Shown: positions 17,701 to 26,516, numbered from the stretch's first letter. The stretch is DNA of 64,000 bases from JACCTU01 sp963788055 (GCA_963788055.1 CAWBFA010000005.1:806001-870000), one strand, 5' to 3'. Notes: a model not told the origin generated them from the letters alone. A program made the numbers and translations.

Positions 17701-19275
17701 GACACGCTCGAACAGATCGGCTCTCCAATTCTGCCGGACGATTTCACCGGCACTTACGTCGGCAACGTCTTCGAGACCCCCGACTTTGCGCTCACGCCTG
17801 ACGACCGGTCGCTCGTCACCGTGTCGACCATGGGCGAGCTCGTTCGCTGGGATCTCCGGACCCGCAAGAAGACACTGCGGCTAGCCCTGAGGATCGGCAA
17901 GGGCCATCACGCGATTGCCCTAAGTCCGGACGCCCGTACGGCGGCCGTTGGCATCGACCGAGGTATCCAGCTCGTCGACATGCGCACCGGCGCTGCACGA
18001 AGAGCGACTGGAGCTGTCGCCGGCGCCCCGAGCTGGCTGCTCTTCAGCCCTGACGGCGGGACGATCGTGTCGACCGGCCTCGACGGGATGGTCGCACGCT
18101 GGGATGTCGAATCGGCGACTCTCCGCGAGACGCTACGCGGCCACTCGGGTGCTGTGCAGCAGCCCGTCTATAGCCCTGACGGGGAGACGCTCTATACAGC
18201 GAGTCTGGACGGAACGGCCATTGCGTGGGATCTCGACGGCGACCGCGGCCTCGGGCGGCCGTTCACGTTTACCCATGACCGCGCGTTTCACGAGATCTTC
18301 GACAGGCACCCCGGAGAGTTCAGCCCGGATGGACGCTTGATCGCACTGGGCCTGAAGGACCGGGGAATCGCGCTCTGGGATGCCAGCACTCTCGCCCCGG
18401 CCGGCCCGCCCCTCTCGAAGACCGGAGGCGAGGTCAAAGCGCTCGCCTTCACTCCGGACGGGCGAACGCTGGCAGCCGCGACAATCAACGGCATGGCGAC
18501 GCTCTGGGACGTCGAGTCGCGATCGCTCCGCCGGGGGCCGTTCGCCGTTGCCGGGGAAGCCGTCATCGGCATGAGCGTCAGCGCGGATGGAACGACGCTT
18601 GCGACGGCCGCTGCCGATCGTGGCGGCGGTGTGGAGCTCTGGGACCTCGCCACCGGAGCCGGCCTTGGTGGTGTGGGCGAAGCCAGGTCGGTCGGCGATG
18701 TCGCCTTCAGCCCTACAGGACGGGACCTCGCGTTCATCCACGATGTCGGCGGATACGCCGAAATCTGGAACGTGGGCCGCCGCTCGAGGATCGCAATGCT
18801 GCCGTTCAGGCGCGACACGAGTGCGTACGTGGGGTACGCCGTTGCCTTCAGCCCTGACGGAGAATTGCTCGCCACCGGTGGCGTCGACACCGTCGTTCGT
18901 CTGTGGAACGCCCGCAGCGGGAAGCTTCTGCGCGAGCTGGAGCACGGCGCCGGCGGCGTTCAGTCGCTCGAGTTCAGCCCCGACGGCACGGTCCTTGCAA
19001 TCGGCGCCGACACGCCTTTCGCGTCGCTTTGGGATGTTGTAACGGGCATCCAGATCGGCCCCAGGCTGACTGCCGGCAGCCGCGCGACGATGCTCGATGT
19101 GTCTCCCGACGGTAGCCGTCTGCTGATGACGAACGGCAATGGCCAGGGAGCCGTCTGGGACATCGATGGTGAGTCGTGGGCACGGCGCGCCTGTACGCTC
19201 GCGAACCGCACGCTGACGCGCGACGAGTGGGAGGAGTTCCTCCCCGACCGGCCGTACGAGCCGGCTTGCCGGTAG
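14752..19275 (+). CDS. Serine/threonine kinase - STAND NTPase - WD40 propeller fusion
   Basis: A 1507-aa multidomain protein. Residues 16-280 are a PknB-type kinase: G-loop GWGGMSVVYL, ATP lysine K45, HRDVKPSN, DFG in YLADFGL, and APEQ. Residues about 345-740 are a novel-STAND (nSTAND1) NTPase beginning CPFKGLGSFEPIDADYFFGRE with Walker A GPSGSGKSS near 383-391 and Walker B-like LLLAVDQLEELF. A hydrophobic stretch near 768-790 (GLLAGVAVLLAAAVAGGVFA) is a probable membrane span, followed by about 650 residues of WD40 repeats (repeated FSPDG...W(D/N)). Start ATG 14752 follows gagtgaggat. The architecture suggests a sensor-scaffold kinase. It converges on the SARP gene 13 bases downstream. Confidence 0.92.
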   Translation: MQVSDDSRVGTELAGYRIESLLGWGGMSVVYLAEDLRLKRKVALKLLAAGLAEDESFRDRFLRESELAASIDHPNIVPIYEAGTTEDLLFIAMRYVEGSDLKEGLQRDRLDPAEAIGILTQLASALDAAHARGLVHRDVKPSNVLLDTGARPDGSDHVYLADFGLTRRVSEETGIGDDGALMGTIDYVAPEQIAGDQIDGRADIYSLGCLLYECLVGEPPFRRDSDLAVVFAHLEAEPPAPSEQRPELPAALDAVIARALAKEPAQRYPSCREFARAALAVAVDEASRVLVDVASRAAAGRSDLSEVEAELAGKVIDLQLVREQARALTASVIPARVVIEGVCPFKGLGSFEPIDADYFFGRERLVAELVARLVGAGFLGIVGPSGSGKSSVLRAGLIPALADGVLPGSGGWRRWLLRPGESPLDALRSVLMSGAKDPLAEALDALPSGARLLLAVDQLEELFTACRSESERAAFADTLSRAAADPEGRAVVVVALRADFYGRFAAYPGLAELLGSNHVLVGPMQASELRRAVELPAGRVGLRVEPELTDALVDDVEGEPGALPLLSTALLELWQKRQGGALTLAAYRESGGVHGAVARLAEGTYARIPETRRQLVRAVMLRLVGEGEGNAPVGRRAPLAELDLERNADVADVLETLADSRLVTVGEGSVEVAHEALLREWPRLREWIESDAEGRRLRRNITRAATDWDAAGRDQGELYRGARLAAALDWSTDHAFELNEVERAFVSDSRDTSEQETKRARRTNRRLRGLLAGVAVLLAAAVAGGVFAAVQRGEARDAETAQLAQRLGAQALVEEELDLSLLLARQAIAIDDTPQTRGYLLAKLLGARAVGIMHARSQTGLLRGISVSPDARTLAVADSVGLLLFDTRTFEQIGELVEAPSGYVADLDDPGFPDVEYSPDGETLALGGPGYIRLIDARTREVLAHTYSGFAARLAFTRDGSRLVALRTPPLGVLNARITIQDADTLEQIGSPILPDDFTGTYVGNVFETPDFALTPDDRSLVTVSTMGELVRWDLRTRKKTLRLALRIGKGHHAIALSPDARTAAVGIDRGIQLVDMRTGAARRATGAVAGAPSWLLFSPDGGTIVSTGLDGMVARWDVESATLRETLRGHSGAVQQPVYSPDGETLYTASLDGTAIAWDLDGDRGLGRPFTFTHDRAFHEIFDRHPGEFSPDGRLIALGLKDRGIALWDASTLAPAGPPLSKTGGEVKALAFTPDGRTLAAATINGMATLWDVESRSLRRGPFAVAGEAVIGMSVSADGTTLATAAADRGGGVELWDLATGAGLGGVGEARSVGDVAFSPTGRDLAFIHDVGGYAEIWNVGRRSRIAMLPFRRDTSAYVGYAVAFSPDGELLATGGVDTVVRLWNARSGKLLRELEHGAGGVQSLEFSPDGTVLAIGADTPFASLWDVVTGIQIGPRLTAGSRATMLDVSPDGSRLLMTNGNGQGAVWDIDGESWARRACTLANRTLTRDEWEEFLPDRPYEPACR

Positions 19276-19288
19276 TACGGCAGACCAA

Positions 19289-20894
19289 TCAGGGGCGAAT
19301 CGACCAGGTAAAGCGCGTGAGCGTGGCCGGCGGAGCGAGGCCGCCCGGGCGTAGACCCCGCCGCACGAGCAGCGCCGGCGGGGTGGCCTCCCTGGCGAGC
19401 CTGAGGCGGGCCGGGCCGAGCCCCTCGCGGTGCCACCTCGTCGAGAGCCCGACGACGAGCAGGCCGGCGTCGCGGCTCGCCTCCAGCATGCCCTTCTCGC
19501 CCGGCGGAGTCAGCAGCGGCTCGACCGAGATCCCAAGGACTCGTTGGACGGCGAGCGCGCCGTGCGAGAGCAGGCGGCTCGCGTCACGCTTGCCATGCTC
19601 CGGGACTGCGGCCGAACCGGCAAGCCGGAGCGGCGCCTCGTTAGCGCGCGCGAGCCACGCGCCGAGCTCGACGGCCGCCCAGTCGTGCTCGGCCCCTCCG
19701 AAGGGAACGACTACGGGGCCGTCGCGCGTCGCATCCCGAGGAACGAGCAGGGCGACGTCGCAGGGCGCCTTCTCGAGTACGGCCGTGAGTTGCTCGTCGG
19801 GAGCTCCTTCGGCCATGAGCTCGTCAGGCGCGTCGGCGAGCAGGAGCTCGACGTCGAGCTCTGTGGCGAGGCGAGCCAGCTCCTCACCCGGCGCCGTCGA
19901 CGTGAACGAAGCTGCGCGTGCCGCGACACCGCGCGCGTCGAGCGCAGACCGGCGCTGGTCGAGCCACGCCGACGCCGGGCGAAGCTCGGCGGCATCCGGT
20001 ACGAGCCTGGCCAGGACGATGACGCGAGGCGGATCTCGCACGAGCGGCTCGGCCACTGCGAGCAGCGCGTCGACACGTGTCTCGTCCGTGATTGCGACGA
20101 GAATCGATCGCTCCGGGACCTGCTGGACGCGTGCGGGTGCTGTCGCCTCGAGATCCAGCGCGGGGTCATGCCGAAGGATCGCCCGCTCCAGTTCCTGGAG
20201 CGCCGGGCTCGGATCGATCCCGAGCTCGTCGACGAGGACTCGGCGCGCATCCTTGTAGGCGTCGAGCGCTTGCGCCTGGCGACCCGACCGGTACAGCGCC
20301 GTCATCAGATACATCCGCAGGCGTTCGCGCAGCGGGTGCTCTGCGACGAGTGCCTCCAGCTCTCCGACCAGCTCGTCGTGGCGCCCGACTGCGAGGTCCG
20401 CGTCGATTCGGAGCTCGACTGCTCCCAGCCTGATCTCCTCGAGCCGGGCGATCGCCGCCTGGGCGAAGCTCTCGTAGGCGAAGTCCGCGAGCGCCGGGCC
20501 CCTCCACAGGGACAGCGCGTCGCGTAGCCGCTTCGACGCGTCGGCCGCCAGACCGCGGGCGAGCAAGCTCCTACCCTCGTCGACGAGGCGTTCGAAGCGG
20601 TGGAGATCGAGCTCGTCCGGCTCGACCCGGACGACGTAGCCCGGCGATCTCGTCGTCAGCACGTCCGGCGGCAGCGCCTTGCGAAGCCGCGAGACGTTGA
20701 CCCGCAACGCGGCAGCGGCGGCGCGCTCGGGCGAGGCCTCGCCCCAGAGGTCGTCGATCAGCCGGTCAGCGGAGAGCGACCTCGTTCGGGTGGAGGAGCA
20801 GCACGGCGAGAAGCGCACGCGGCTTGTGTCCGCCCAGGGAGACCTCGGAGCCCCCGTCCCACACCTCGAGCGGTCCCAGGATCCGGAACTCCAT
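19289..20894 (-). CDS. SARP-family regulator with BTAD and universal-stress-like C-terminus, one frameshift
   Basis: The N-terminus MEFRILGPLEVWDGG starts at ATG 20894. A one-base deletion near 20775 shifts the frame, then LSADRLIDDLWGEAS and VNVSRLRKAL complete the OmpR-type DNA-binding domain. The bacterial transcriptional activation domain (WRGPALADFAYESF, RLGAVELRIDADLAVGRH, YRSGRQAQALDAYKDARRVL) follows. The C-terminal 300 residues look like two universal-stress-protein folds (ILVAITDETRVDALLAVAE; LLLADAPDELMAEG; GLLVVGLSTRWHREGLG). SARPs bind direct heptamers and activate transcription. Its neighbours on both sides carry CTGAAAC pairs, so they are likely targets. Confidence 0.85.
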
Positions 20895-20936
20895 CTGCCT
20901 TTGCCTCCCGGCCGGACGCTAACAGCTGTTGCCGGC

Positions 20937-20962
20937 CTGAAACGGGGCTGAAACGGACCGCG
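20937..20962 (+). promoter_or_regulatory. Candidate SARP operator upstream of the repeat-bearing membrane protein
   Basis: CTGAAAC occurs at 20937-20943 and 20948-20954, again exactly 11 bp apart with a 4-base spacer. It lies between the divergent SARP gene and the gene at 21012. The -10 is not clear. The identity with 14663-14680 suggests one regulator acts at both. Confidence 0.6.
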
Positions 20963-21011
20963 TCGATCATCGATTTCGTACACACGAACACCAACAGTGA
21001 AGGAGGCAACG

Positions 21012-21446
21012 ATGCAGTCCACAAAGACCCCCATCCGGCGGCTCGCCCGTACCGCCGCTCTCGCGCTCACCCTACTCGCCGCGTTCGCCACCGGGGCTGC
21101 TGCAGGCTCCGGCGCCACACCGCAGGCCGAGAAGTACATCCCCGGCGTTACGGACTTCCCGAGCAGGCTCGGCGAGGCCGGCGAGTCGAGCGGCGCCGTG
21201 TCGCAGGAGGAATTCGTACCGGGTGTGACCGACTTCCCGAGTGCGCTCGGCCAGAGCGGCGAGCGAGCGGCCGAGGCGCGGCTCGCCCAGCACTCACCGC
21301 AGGGACTGCCGGTCTACGTCCAGGTCGACGAGAGTGGATTCGACTGGAGTGCCGCGGCGGCCGGCGGGATCGCAGCCACGCTCCTGCTGTTCGCGGCGGC
21401 GCTGGCGGTCCGGACGGCGAAGCGCAGCAGGGTCGCTATCGGCTGA
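21012..21446 (+). CDS. Small exported membrane-anchored protein with two internal repeats
   Basis: A 144-aa protein: signal peptide (RRLARTAALALTLLAAFATG, Ala-rich cleavage region), two copies of an about 30-residue repeat built on (K/E)(Y/F)(I/V)PGVTDFPS(R/A)LG, then a C-terminal transmembrane helix (AAAAGGIAATLLLFAAALAV) and a basic tail (RTAKRSR). It is therefore probably tethered with the repeats outside. Start ATG 21012 follows gaaggaggcaac. I know no named family. It lies directly behind the SARP heptamers and before a haloperoxidase. Confidence 0.8.
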   Translation: MQSTKTPIRRLARTAALALTLLAAFATGAAAGSGATPQAEKYIPGVTDFPSRLGEAGESSGAVSQEEFVPGVTDFPSALGQSGERAAEARLAQHSPQGLPVYVQVDESGFDWSAAAAGGIAATLLLFAAALAVRTAKRSRVAIG

Positions 21447-21453
21447 TCGCCAT

Positions 21454-21487
21454 TGAGGGCAGGACCCCACGCGGTCCTGCCCTCAAC
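21454..21487 (+). terminator. Strong hairpin between the repeat protein and the haloperoxidase
   Basis: A perfect 14-bp stem (21454-21467 with 21474-21487) with a 6-base loop lies just after the stop at 21446. Read-through may still feed the haloperoxidase. Confidence 0.65.
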
Positions 21488-21514
21488 ACCAGCTACTGCG
21501 AAAGGAAAGGTGAA

Positions 21515-22840
21515 ATGGGACTGAACTTCAAAGCCGTGGCCGCCGGATCGGTTCTGGCCTGCGCCGCGCTGATCACGATCGTCTCGGTCATCTATGCGCA
21601 ACCGGCCGCAGGTGCCCAGCCGCCGGCGGCCGCTGACCCCGCGGTCATCCCGGCCTGGAACGCGATCGCGGTCAGCACGATCGCAGGGCCGTCCCCCAAC
21701 GGAGCCGGAAAGGCCAACGTCGAGGCCTTCCTCTGGTTCGCGTTCGTGCAGGCAGCGGTCTACAACGCCGTGAACGGGATCACCGGCGAGTACGAGTTGT
21801 ACGAATGGAATGCCAAGGCGCCGAAGGGAGCATCGCCGCAAGCCGCTGCGGCGGCTGCAGCGCACGGCGTCCTGATGGAGTACTTCGGCAGCGCGGACTT
21901 CGCCAACAGCGAGACGATCGCGGCGAACCTGAATGCTGCGCTCGCGACGTCACTGGGGCAGATCCCCGACGGCGTGCCGAAGGAGCAGGGCATCCGTTAC
22001 GGCGAAAAGGCTGCCGAGCGCGTCATCGAGCTTCGGGAGGACGATGGTCGCTTCGCCCCGATCGTGTTCAACATGCCCTTGGCCGCGGGCGTGTGGCGAC
22101 CGACGCCACCGGCACTGGCTCCGTTCTTCGGCCCCTGGTTGGGTCAGGTCGAGCCATTCGTGCTCGATTCTCCCAGCCAGTTCCGCCCGGGTCCGCCGCC
22201 GGCGATCTCGTCCGACCTCTACGTGGAGGAGTTCGAGGAAGTCCGTGACTACGGCGTGAACATCGGTTCACTGCGAACCGCGGCTCAGACGCAGACGGCG
22301 CTGTTCTTCTCCGACGTCGGCGTTGGGCCGCTGCAGGCTGGACTCCGCGACCTGGTGACGCGCCGAGGGCTGGACATCAGCGACAGCGCACGCCTGTTCG
22401 CGGCGGCCGATCTGAGCATGGCGGACACTGCGATTGCGGTCTGGGACGCCAAGTTCCACTACGGATGGTGGCGCCCGATCACCGCGATCCGCGAGGCGGA
22501 TACGGACGGCAATCCCGAGACGGTCGGCGTTCCCGGCTGGACGCCGTTCCTCGTCACGCCGCCCTATCCGGACTGGCCGAGCGGTCTGAACGGCATCGTC
22601 GGCGCGGCCAGCACGGCGCTGTCGCGGCTGAATGCGGACGGCCGGGTCGACCTGAACCTCACGTCCACCGCGGCGGGAGTGACGCGGCACTACGACCTCG
22701 CCGCCGACATCCAACGCGACGGAGTCGACGCGCGCGTCTGGTCCGGCATTCACTTCCGCACAGCCGACGAGGTCGCCATTGCGATGGGAGCACAGGTGGC
22801 GAACTGGGCGCTCGACCATCACTTCGCACCGGCGAACTAG
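21515..22840 (+). CDS. Vanadium-dependent haloperoxidase-like (PAP2 superfamily) exported protein
   Basis: A 441-aa protein with an N-terminal signal segment (GSVLACAALITIVSVIYAQPAAGA). The fold family is the bacterial vanadium haloperoxidase-like PAP2 group: WNAIAVSTI, AFVQAAVYNAVNGI, KFHYGWWRPITAIR (Lys and Arg anchors), PPYPDWPSGLNGIVGA and RVWSGIHFR. In the third block the usual active-site histidine of the PSGH motif is replaced (WPSGLN), so vanadate binding may be impaired. Start ATG 21515 follows aaaggaaagg. A distant paralogue with that His is at 58497-59897. Confidence 0.83.
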   Translation: MGLNFKAVAAGSVLACAALITIVSVIYAQPAAGAQPPAAADPAVIPAWNAIAVSTIAGPSPNGAGKANVEAFLWFAFVQAAVYNAVNGITGEYELYEWNAKAPKGASPQAAAAAAAHGVLMEYFGSADFANSETIAANLNAALATSLGQIPDGVPKEQGIRYGEKAAERVIELREDDGRFAPIVFNMPLAAGVWRPTPPALAPFFGPWLGQVEPFVLDSPSQFRPGPPPAISSDLYVEEFEEVRDYGVNIGSLRTAAQTQTALFFSDVGVGPLQAGLRDLVTRRGLDISDSARLFAAADLSMADTAIAVWDAKFHYGWWRPITAIREADTDGNPETVGVPGWTPFLVTPPYPDWPSGLNGIVGAASTALSRLNADGRVDLNLTSTAAGVTRHYDLAADIQRDGVDARVWSGIHFRTADEVAIAMGAQVANWALDHHFAPAN

Positions 22841-22855
22841 ACCGACCAGCGCCAC

Positions 22856-22887
22856 GAGCCGGGCGGGACCACACCTCCGCCCGGCTC
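22856..22887 (+). terminator. Hairpin after the haloperoxidase
   Basis: An 11-bp perfect stem gagccgggcgg (22856-22866) with ccgcccggctc (22877-22887) starts 15 bases after the stop codon. Confidence 0.6.
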
Positions 22888-22945
22888 CGGCGCGGAGCGC
22901 GGGATACTGTCCACACTCCGTCGCCTTGTCCTCGAGGAGGAGCTC

Positions 22946-23417
22946 ATGAGCGTCCAACGTGAGGGTGGCTGCGCCTGCGGAGCCGTTCGCTACCGGCTCT
23001 CGTCCGATCCGCTCTTCACGCACTGCTGCCACTGTCTGAACTGCCAGCGACAGACCGGAAGCGCCTTCGTGATCAACCTGCTGATCGAGGCCGACCGAGT
23101 GGAGCTCCTCGCGGGGGATCCGCAGCCGGTCGACGTGCCTCGCGACGACGGCAGCACCCAGCGGATCTTCCGCTGTCCGACGTGCCAGGTGGCGGTCTAC
23201 AGCCAGTACACGCGTCCCGAGCTGCGGTACGTTCGCGGCGGCACGCTCGACCGAGCCCTCGAGCGTCGTGCCCGACGTCCACATCTTCACGAGGTCCAAG
23301 CTGCCCTGGATCATGCTTCCGGACTCGGCGGCGGCATTCGATGTGTATTACGACGCGAAAGCTCTCTGGCCGGCCGCGAGTCTCGAGCGGCTCGAGGCAA
23401 TTTTGGCAAACGGCTAG
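22946..23417 (+). CDS. GFA-family (CENP-V/GFA) zinc protein, frameshifted
   Basis: The first 105 codons read GGCACGAVRYRL, HCCHCLNCQRQTGSAF and FRCPTCQ, the cysteine set that binds zinc in glutathione-dependent formaldehyde-activating-like proteins. One extra base near 23250 shifts the frame; joined, the C-terminus reads DVHIFTRSKLPW and ends at TAG 23415-23417. Without that repair the frame runs into the next gene. Whether it acts on formaldehyde is not known. Confidence 0.8.
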
Positions 23418-23419
23418 CG

Positions 23420-24304
23420 ATGCGCCACGGTGTTCTGGGGGCGGGAGGCGTCGGCGGTTTCCTCGGTGGCGCTTTGGCGCGTGCCGGTCGAGAAGTCGTG
23501 CTGCTCATGCGACCGGAGGCTCTCGCGGAGTACGACGGACGGCTGAGCGTCGAGAGCGCAGTGCTCGGGGACTTCGAGCTCGACGTACCGGCGACATCGG
23601 TCCTCGACCGCGCCGTCGATGTCCTCTGGGTGACGCCGAAAGCGACGCAGCTGGACGAGGCGCTCGAGCTCGTGCCGCTGGATCGGCTGGGCGAGGGCGT
23701 CGTCGTCCCGCTGCTCAACGGTCTCGACCACGTCGCACTCCTGAGGGCGCGACTCGGCGTCGACCGCGTTGTCGCGGGAGCAATCGCAGTCGAGTCAGAG
23801 CGCGTCGGGGTGGGGAAGATCCGGCAGAAGACGGCATTCGCTGAGGTCACGCTTGCTCCCGACCCACGCGCTGCGCAGATCTGCGCCGAGCTCACCGATG
23901 CCGGCTTAGGGTGCACCCAGGGCGCAAGCGAGGCGGCGGTCCTCTGGCGAAAGCTCGCGCTGCTCGCGCCGATCGCCCTCACGACGACTGCGCTCGAGGC
24001 GCCGCTCTCCGCGGTCGTCGGCGATCCAGCGTGGCACCGGCGCCTCGAAGCGTGCGTGCGTGAGGTCGGTGCGGTCGCCGCTGCGGAAGGGGTCGAGTTC
24101 GACGCGGACGCAGCGCTTTCGCGCTACGAGCAGGTCGGCGATCTGCGCAGCTCGATGCAGAAGGATCGGGCTGCGGGGCTCCCGCTCGAACTCGACGCGA
24201 TCGGCGGCGCGGTACTCCGCGCCGCGCGTCGGCATCGAATCGATGCTCCCACGACGCAGGAGCTCGTGGAGCTGATCGAAGGCTCCTTAAGATCCGTTCA
24301 CTAA
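23420..24304 (+). CDS. 2-dehydropantoate 2-reductase family (PanE/ApbA)
   Basis: A 294-aa NADPH-dependent oxidoreductase: Rossmann motif HGVLGAGGVGGFLGGALARAG at the N-terminus, LWVTPKATQLDEAL, PLLNGLDHV and the C-terminal helical domain with EQVGDLRSSMQKDRAAGLPLELDAI, the pattern around the catalytic lysine and glutamate in ketopantoate reductases. It could make pantoate for CoA or act on another 2-ketoacid. Start ATG 23420, two bases after the GFA stop. Confidence 0.85.
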   Translation: MRHGVLGAGGVGGFLGGALARAGREVVLLMRPEALAEYDGRLSVESAVLGDFELDVPATSVLDRAVDVLWVTPKATQLDEALELVPLDRLGEGVVVPLLNGLDHVALLRARLGVDRVVAGAIAVESERVGVGKIRQKTAFAEVTLAPDPRAAQICAELTDAGLGCTQGASEAAVLWRKLALLAPIALTTTALEAPLSAVVGDPAWHRRLEACVREVGAVAAAEGVEFDADAALSRYEQVGDLRSSMQKDRAAGLPLELDAIGGAVLRAARRHRIDAPTTQELVELIEGSLRSVH

Positions 24305-24501
24305 GAGCTCGCTGATCGAGGGCTTGAGGCGGCTGCGAGCATCGGAGACGGCTTACCGGTGGAGAGCGACGATTGCCCGAGTCCGCCAGCGTCTCAGAGA
24401 GAAGACGGAGGAGGATGTCTCCGGGGCGGGCGCGCTTGTTGCTCGTGCGGCCGAGACGTAGGGTCGCCGGACGGAGCACGGTCACGGAAAGGGGGGACGT
24501 G

Positions 24502-26232
24502 ATGCACGTGAAGGGCTTGCATCGGCTGGTGGGGCTTGCGGCGGTGCTGGTGGCGCTTGTGCTCGGCGCGAGTGCTGCGGCAGACGTCGGCAGCGGTTCG
24601 GGGCCGCCGACGGCGGTGGGGTCGGGTGGTGCGGCCGCGTCCGTGGAGCGTCTTGCGACGCAGGCGGCGATCGACATCTTGCGCCGCGGCGGCAACGCGG
24701 TCGACGCGGCGGTCGGCTCGGCTGCGGTGCTCGGTGTCACGGAACCGTTCTCGTGCGGGATCGGCGGGGGCGGCTTCATGGTCGTGCGGACGGCGGGCGG
24801 CTCGGTGACGACGATCGATGGCCGCGAGACGGCACCGGCGGCGATGCACCCGCTGTCCTTCTGGGAGAACGGCGCGCCGCTTGCGTTCAACGCGGCGCGT
24901 TACAGCGGTCTCTCGGTCGGCGTTCCGGGAACGGTCGAGACCTTGGCGGACGCGCTCGAGAAGTTCGGGACGATGTCCCTCGCCGAGCTCTTCGCGCCGG
25001 CGATCCACGTTGCGCGTCACGGTTACCTGATCGATCAAGTGTGGTTCGACCAGGTCCAGGCCAACCGCGACTGGTTCGACGACATCCCGGCGAGTGCGGC
25101 TCTCTTCCTGGACGCGGATGGGACCCCGCGCAACGTGGGCACGGTGTTCACGAACCCCGAGCTCGCCGCGACATACGAGCGGATCGCGCATCTCGGCGCG
25201 AAGGGTTTCTACCGCGGCGCGGTCGCGGATGCGCTCGTCGACATGGTCCGGCAGCCGGTGGTCAGCCCGACGGCGAACCACGCGTGGCGGCCGGGCGTGA
25301 TCGAGATGCGTGACCTGCACCGCTATACCGCGCCGGAGCGGGCGCCGACGCACGTCAACTATCGGGGGCTGGACGTGTATTCGATGGGGCCTCCCTCGAG
25401 CGGCGGCTCCACTGTCGGCGAGGCGCTGAACATCCTCGAGGGGTACGACCTCTCGTCGATGCCACGCGAGGAGGCTCTCCACTACTACCTCGAGGCCTCG
25501 CGCTACTCCTTCGCCGACCGCAACGCCTACCTCGCCGACCCAGCCTTCTTCGAGGTGCCGCTGAGCGGCCTGCTCTCGGACGACTACGCCGCGACGCGGC
25601 GCGCGCTGATCAACACGACGGCCGCGCCGGGAGCCGTCGCGCCGGGCGACCCGTTTGCGTACGAGGGCTCGGAGACGACGACCCACCTGACGACCTCCGA
25701 CGTGGCGGGGAACGTCGTCTCGTACACGTTCACGATCGAGTCGACCGGCGGCGCCGGCCTTGTCGTCCCCGGCTACGGGTTCCTGCTCAACAACGAACTG
25801 ACGGACTTCAACTTCGACTCGACGACGCATCCGAACCGCGTCGAGGGCGGGAAGCGGCCGCGTAGCTCGATGGCTCCGACGATCGTCACGAAAACCGGGG
25901 CGCCGTTCCTCGCGCTCGGCTCCCCTGGCGGGGCGACGATCATCACGACAGTGCTCCAGATCCTGCTCGACCGGGTCGACCTCGGCCTGACGCTCCCGCA
26001 GGCGATCGCCGACCCACGCGCGAGCCAGCGCAACGCCGTGAACACCGGCGCAGAGCCAGGGTTCCTCTCGGTCCCCGAGCGGGCGGCGCTCGAGGCCCGC
26101 GGCCATCACTTCGCGAACGCGGGCGAGATCGGCGCCGCGGCTGCGATCGAGTTCCTCCCCGGTGGCGGGGTGCTCGCAGCCGCCGAGCCGGTGCGCCGCG
26201 GCGGCGGCAGCGCGATGACCGAGCGGCCCTAG
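24502..26232 (+). CDS. ggt: Gamma-glutamyltransferase, exported
   Basis: A 576-aa member of the Ntn-hydrolase gamma-glutamyltranspeptidases with a signal peptide (LHRLVGLAAVLVALVLGASAAA). Substrate-binding blocks are AAIDILRRGGNAVDAAV, EPFSCGIGGGGFMVV and DGRETAPAAM. The small subunit would begin at the threonine in ETTTHLTTSD, the autoprocessing nucleophile, and continues GYGFLLNNELTDFNF and SSMAPTIV. It hydrolyses or transfers gamma-glutamyl groups of glutathione and similar compounds. Start ATG 24502 follows ggaaagggggga. Confidence 0.92.
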   Translation: MHVKGLHRLVGLAAVLVALVLGASAAADVGSGSGPPTAVGSGGAAASVERLATQAAIDILRRGGNAVDAAVGSAAVLGVTEPFSCGIGGGGFMVVRTAGGSVTTIDGRETAPAAMHPLSFWENGAPLAFNAARYSGLSVGVPGTVETLADALEKFGTMSLAELFAPAIHVARHGYLIDQVWFDQVQANRDWFDDIPASAALFLDADGTPRNVGTVFTNPELAATYERIAHLGAKGFYRGAVADALVDMVRQPVVSPTANHAWRPGVIEMRDLHRYTAPERAPTHVNYRGLDVYSMGPPSSGGSTVGEALNILEGYDLSSMPREEALHYYLEASRYSFADRNAYLADPAFFEVPLSGLLSDDYAATRRALINTTAAPGAVAPGDPFAYEGSETTTHLTTSDVAGNVVSYTFTIESTGGAGLVVPGYGFLLNNELTDFNFDSTTHPNRVEGGKRPRSSMAPTIVTKTGAPFLALGSPGGATIITTVLQILLDRVDLGLTLPQAIADPRASQRNAVNTGAEPGFLSVPERAALEARGHHFANAGEIGAAAAIEFLPGGGVLAAAEPVRRGGGSAMTERP

Positions 26233-26245
26233 AAAACCGGATAGG

Positions 26246-26278
26246 GAGGGCCGGGGCGGGCAGTGCCGCCCCGGCCTC
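26246..26278 (+). terminator. Hairpin after gamma-glutamyltransferase
   Basis: A 13-bp stem with one bulged G (26246-26259 with 26266-26278) lies 14 bases after the stop. Confidence 0.55.
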
Positions 26279-26284
26279 TACCAG

Positions 26285-26420
26285 TTACTCGAGACGGCGT
26301 CCGCCGATGTCGTAGGGGATGTTCACGGCCTCGTCGGCGCCGGGGTTCGGGCGCCAGCCGCCCGAAAAGGTGCCGGCCTGGCGCCAGGAGCCGGTGAAGG
26401 TTGCGTCCAGCGGGCCGTCA
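26285..26420 (-). other. Possible gene fragment on the minus strand
   Basis: The minus strand reads LDATFTGSWRQAGTFSGGW then RPNPGADEAVNIPYDIGG and a stop, which looks like a real C-terminus, but no start or upstream domain fits. I recognise no family. It may be the end of a lost gene. The rest of 26233-26516 shows only a terminator. Confidence 0.3.
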
Positions 26421-26516
26421 GGTATAGATACCGAGCGCAAGTGCCGACCCCGAAGACGCGCGGGGCTGCCTCGTTGGCTGAAGTCAGACACCACATGCGG
26501 ATCATGTGGGCCCGCT

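Noticed and set aside
20600..21011. Plus-strand open frame running from within the SARP gene to the 21012 gene
   Set aside because: It is antisense to the SARP DNA-binding domain and lacks protein-like composition.
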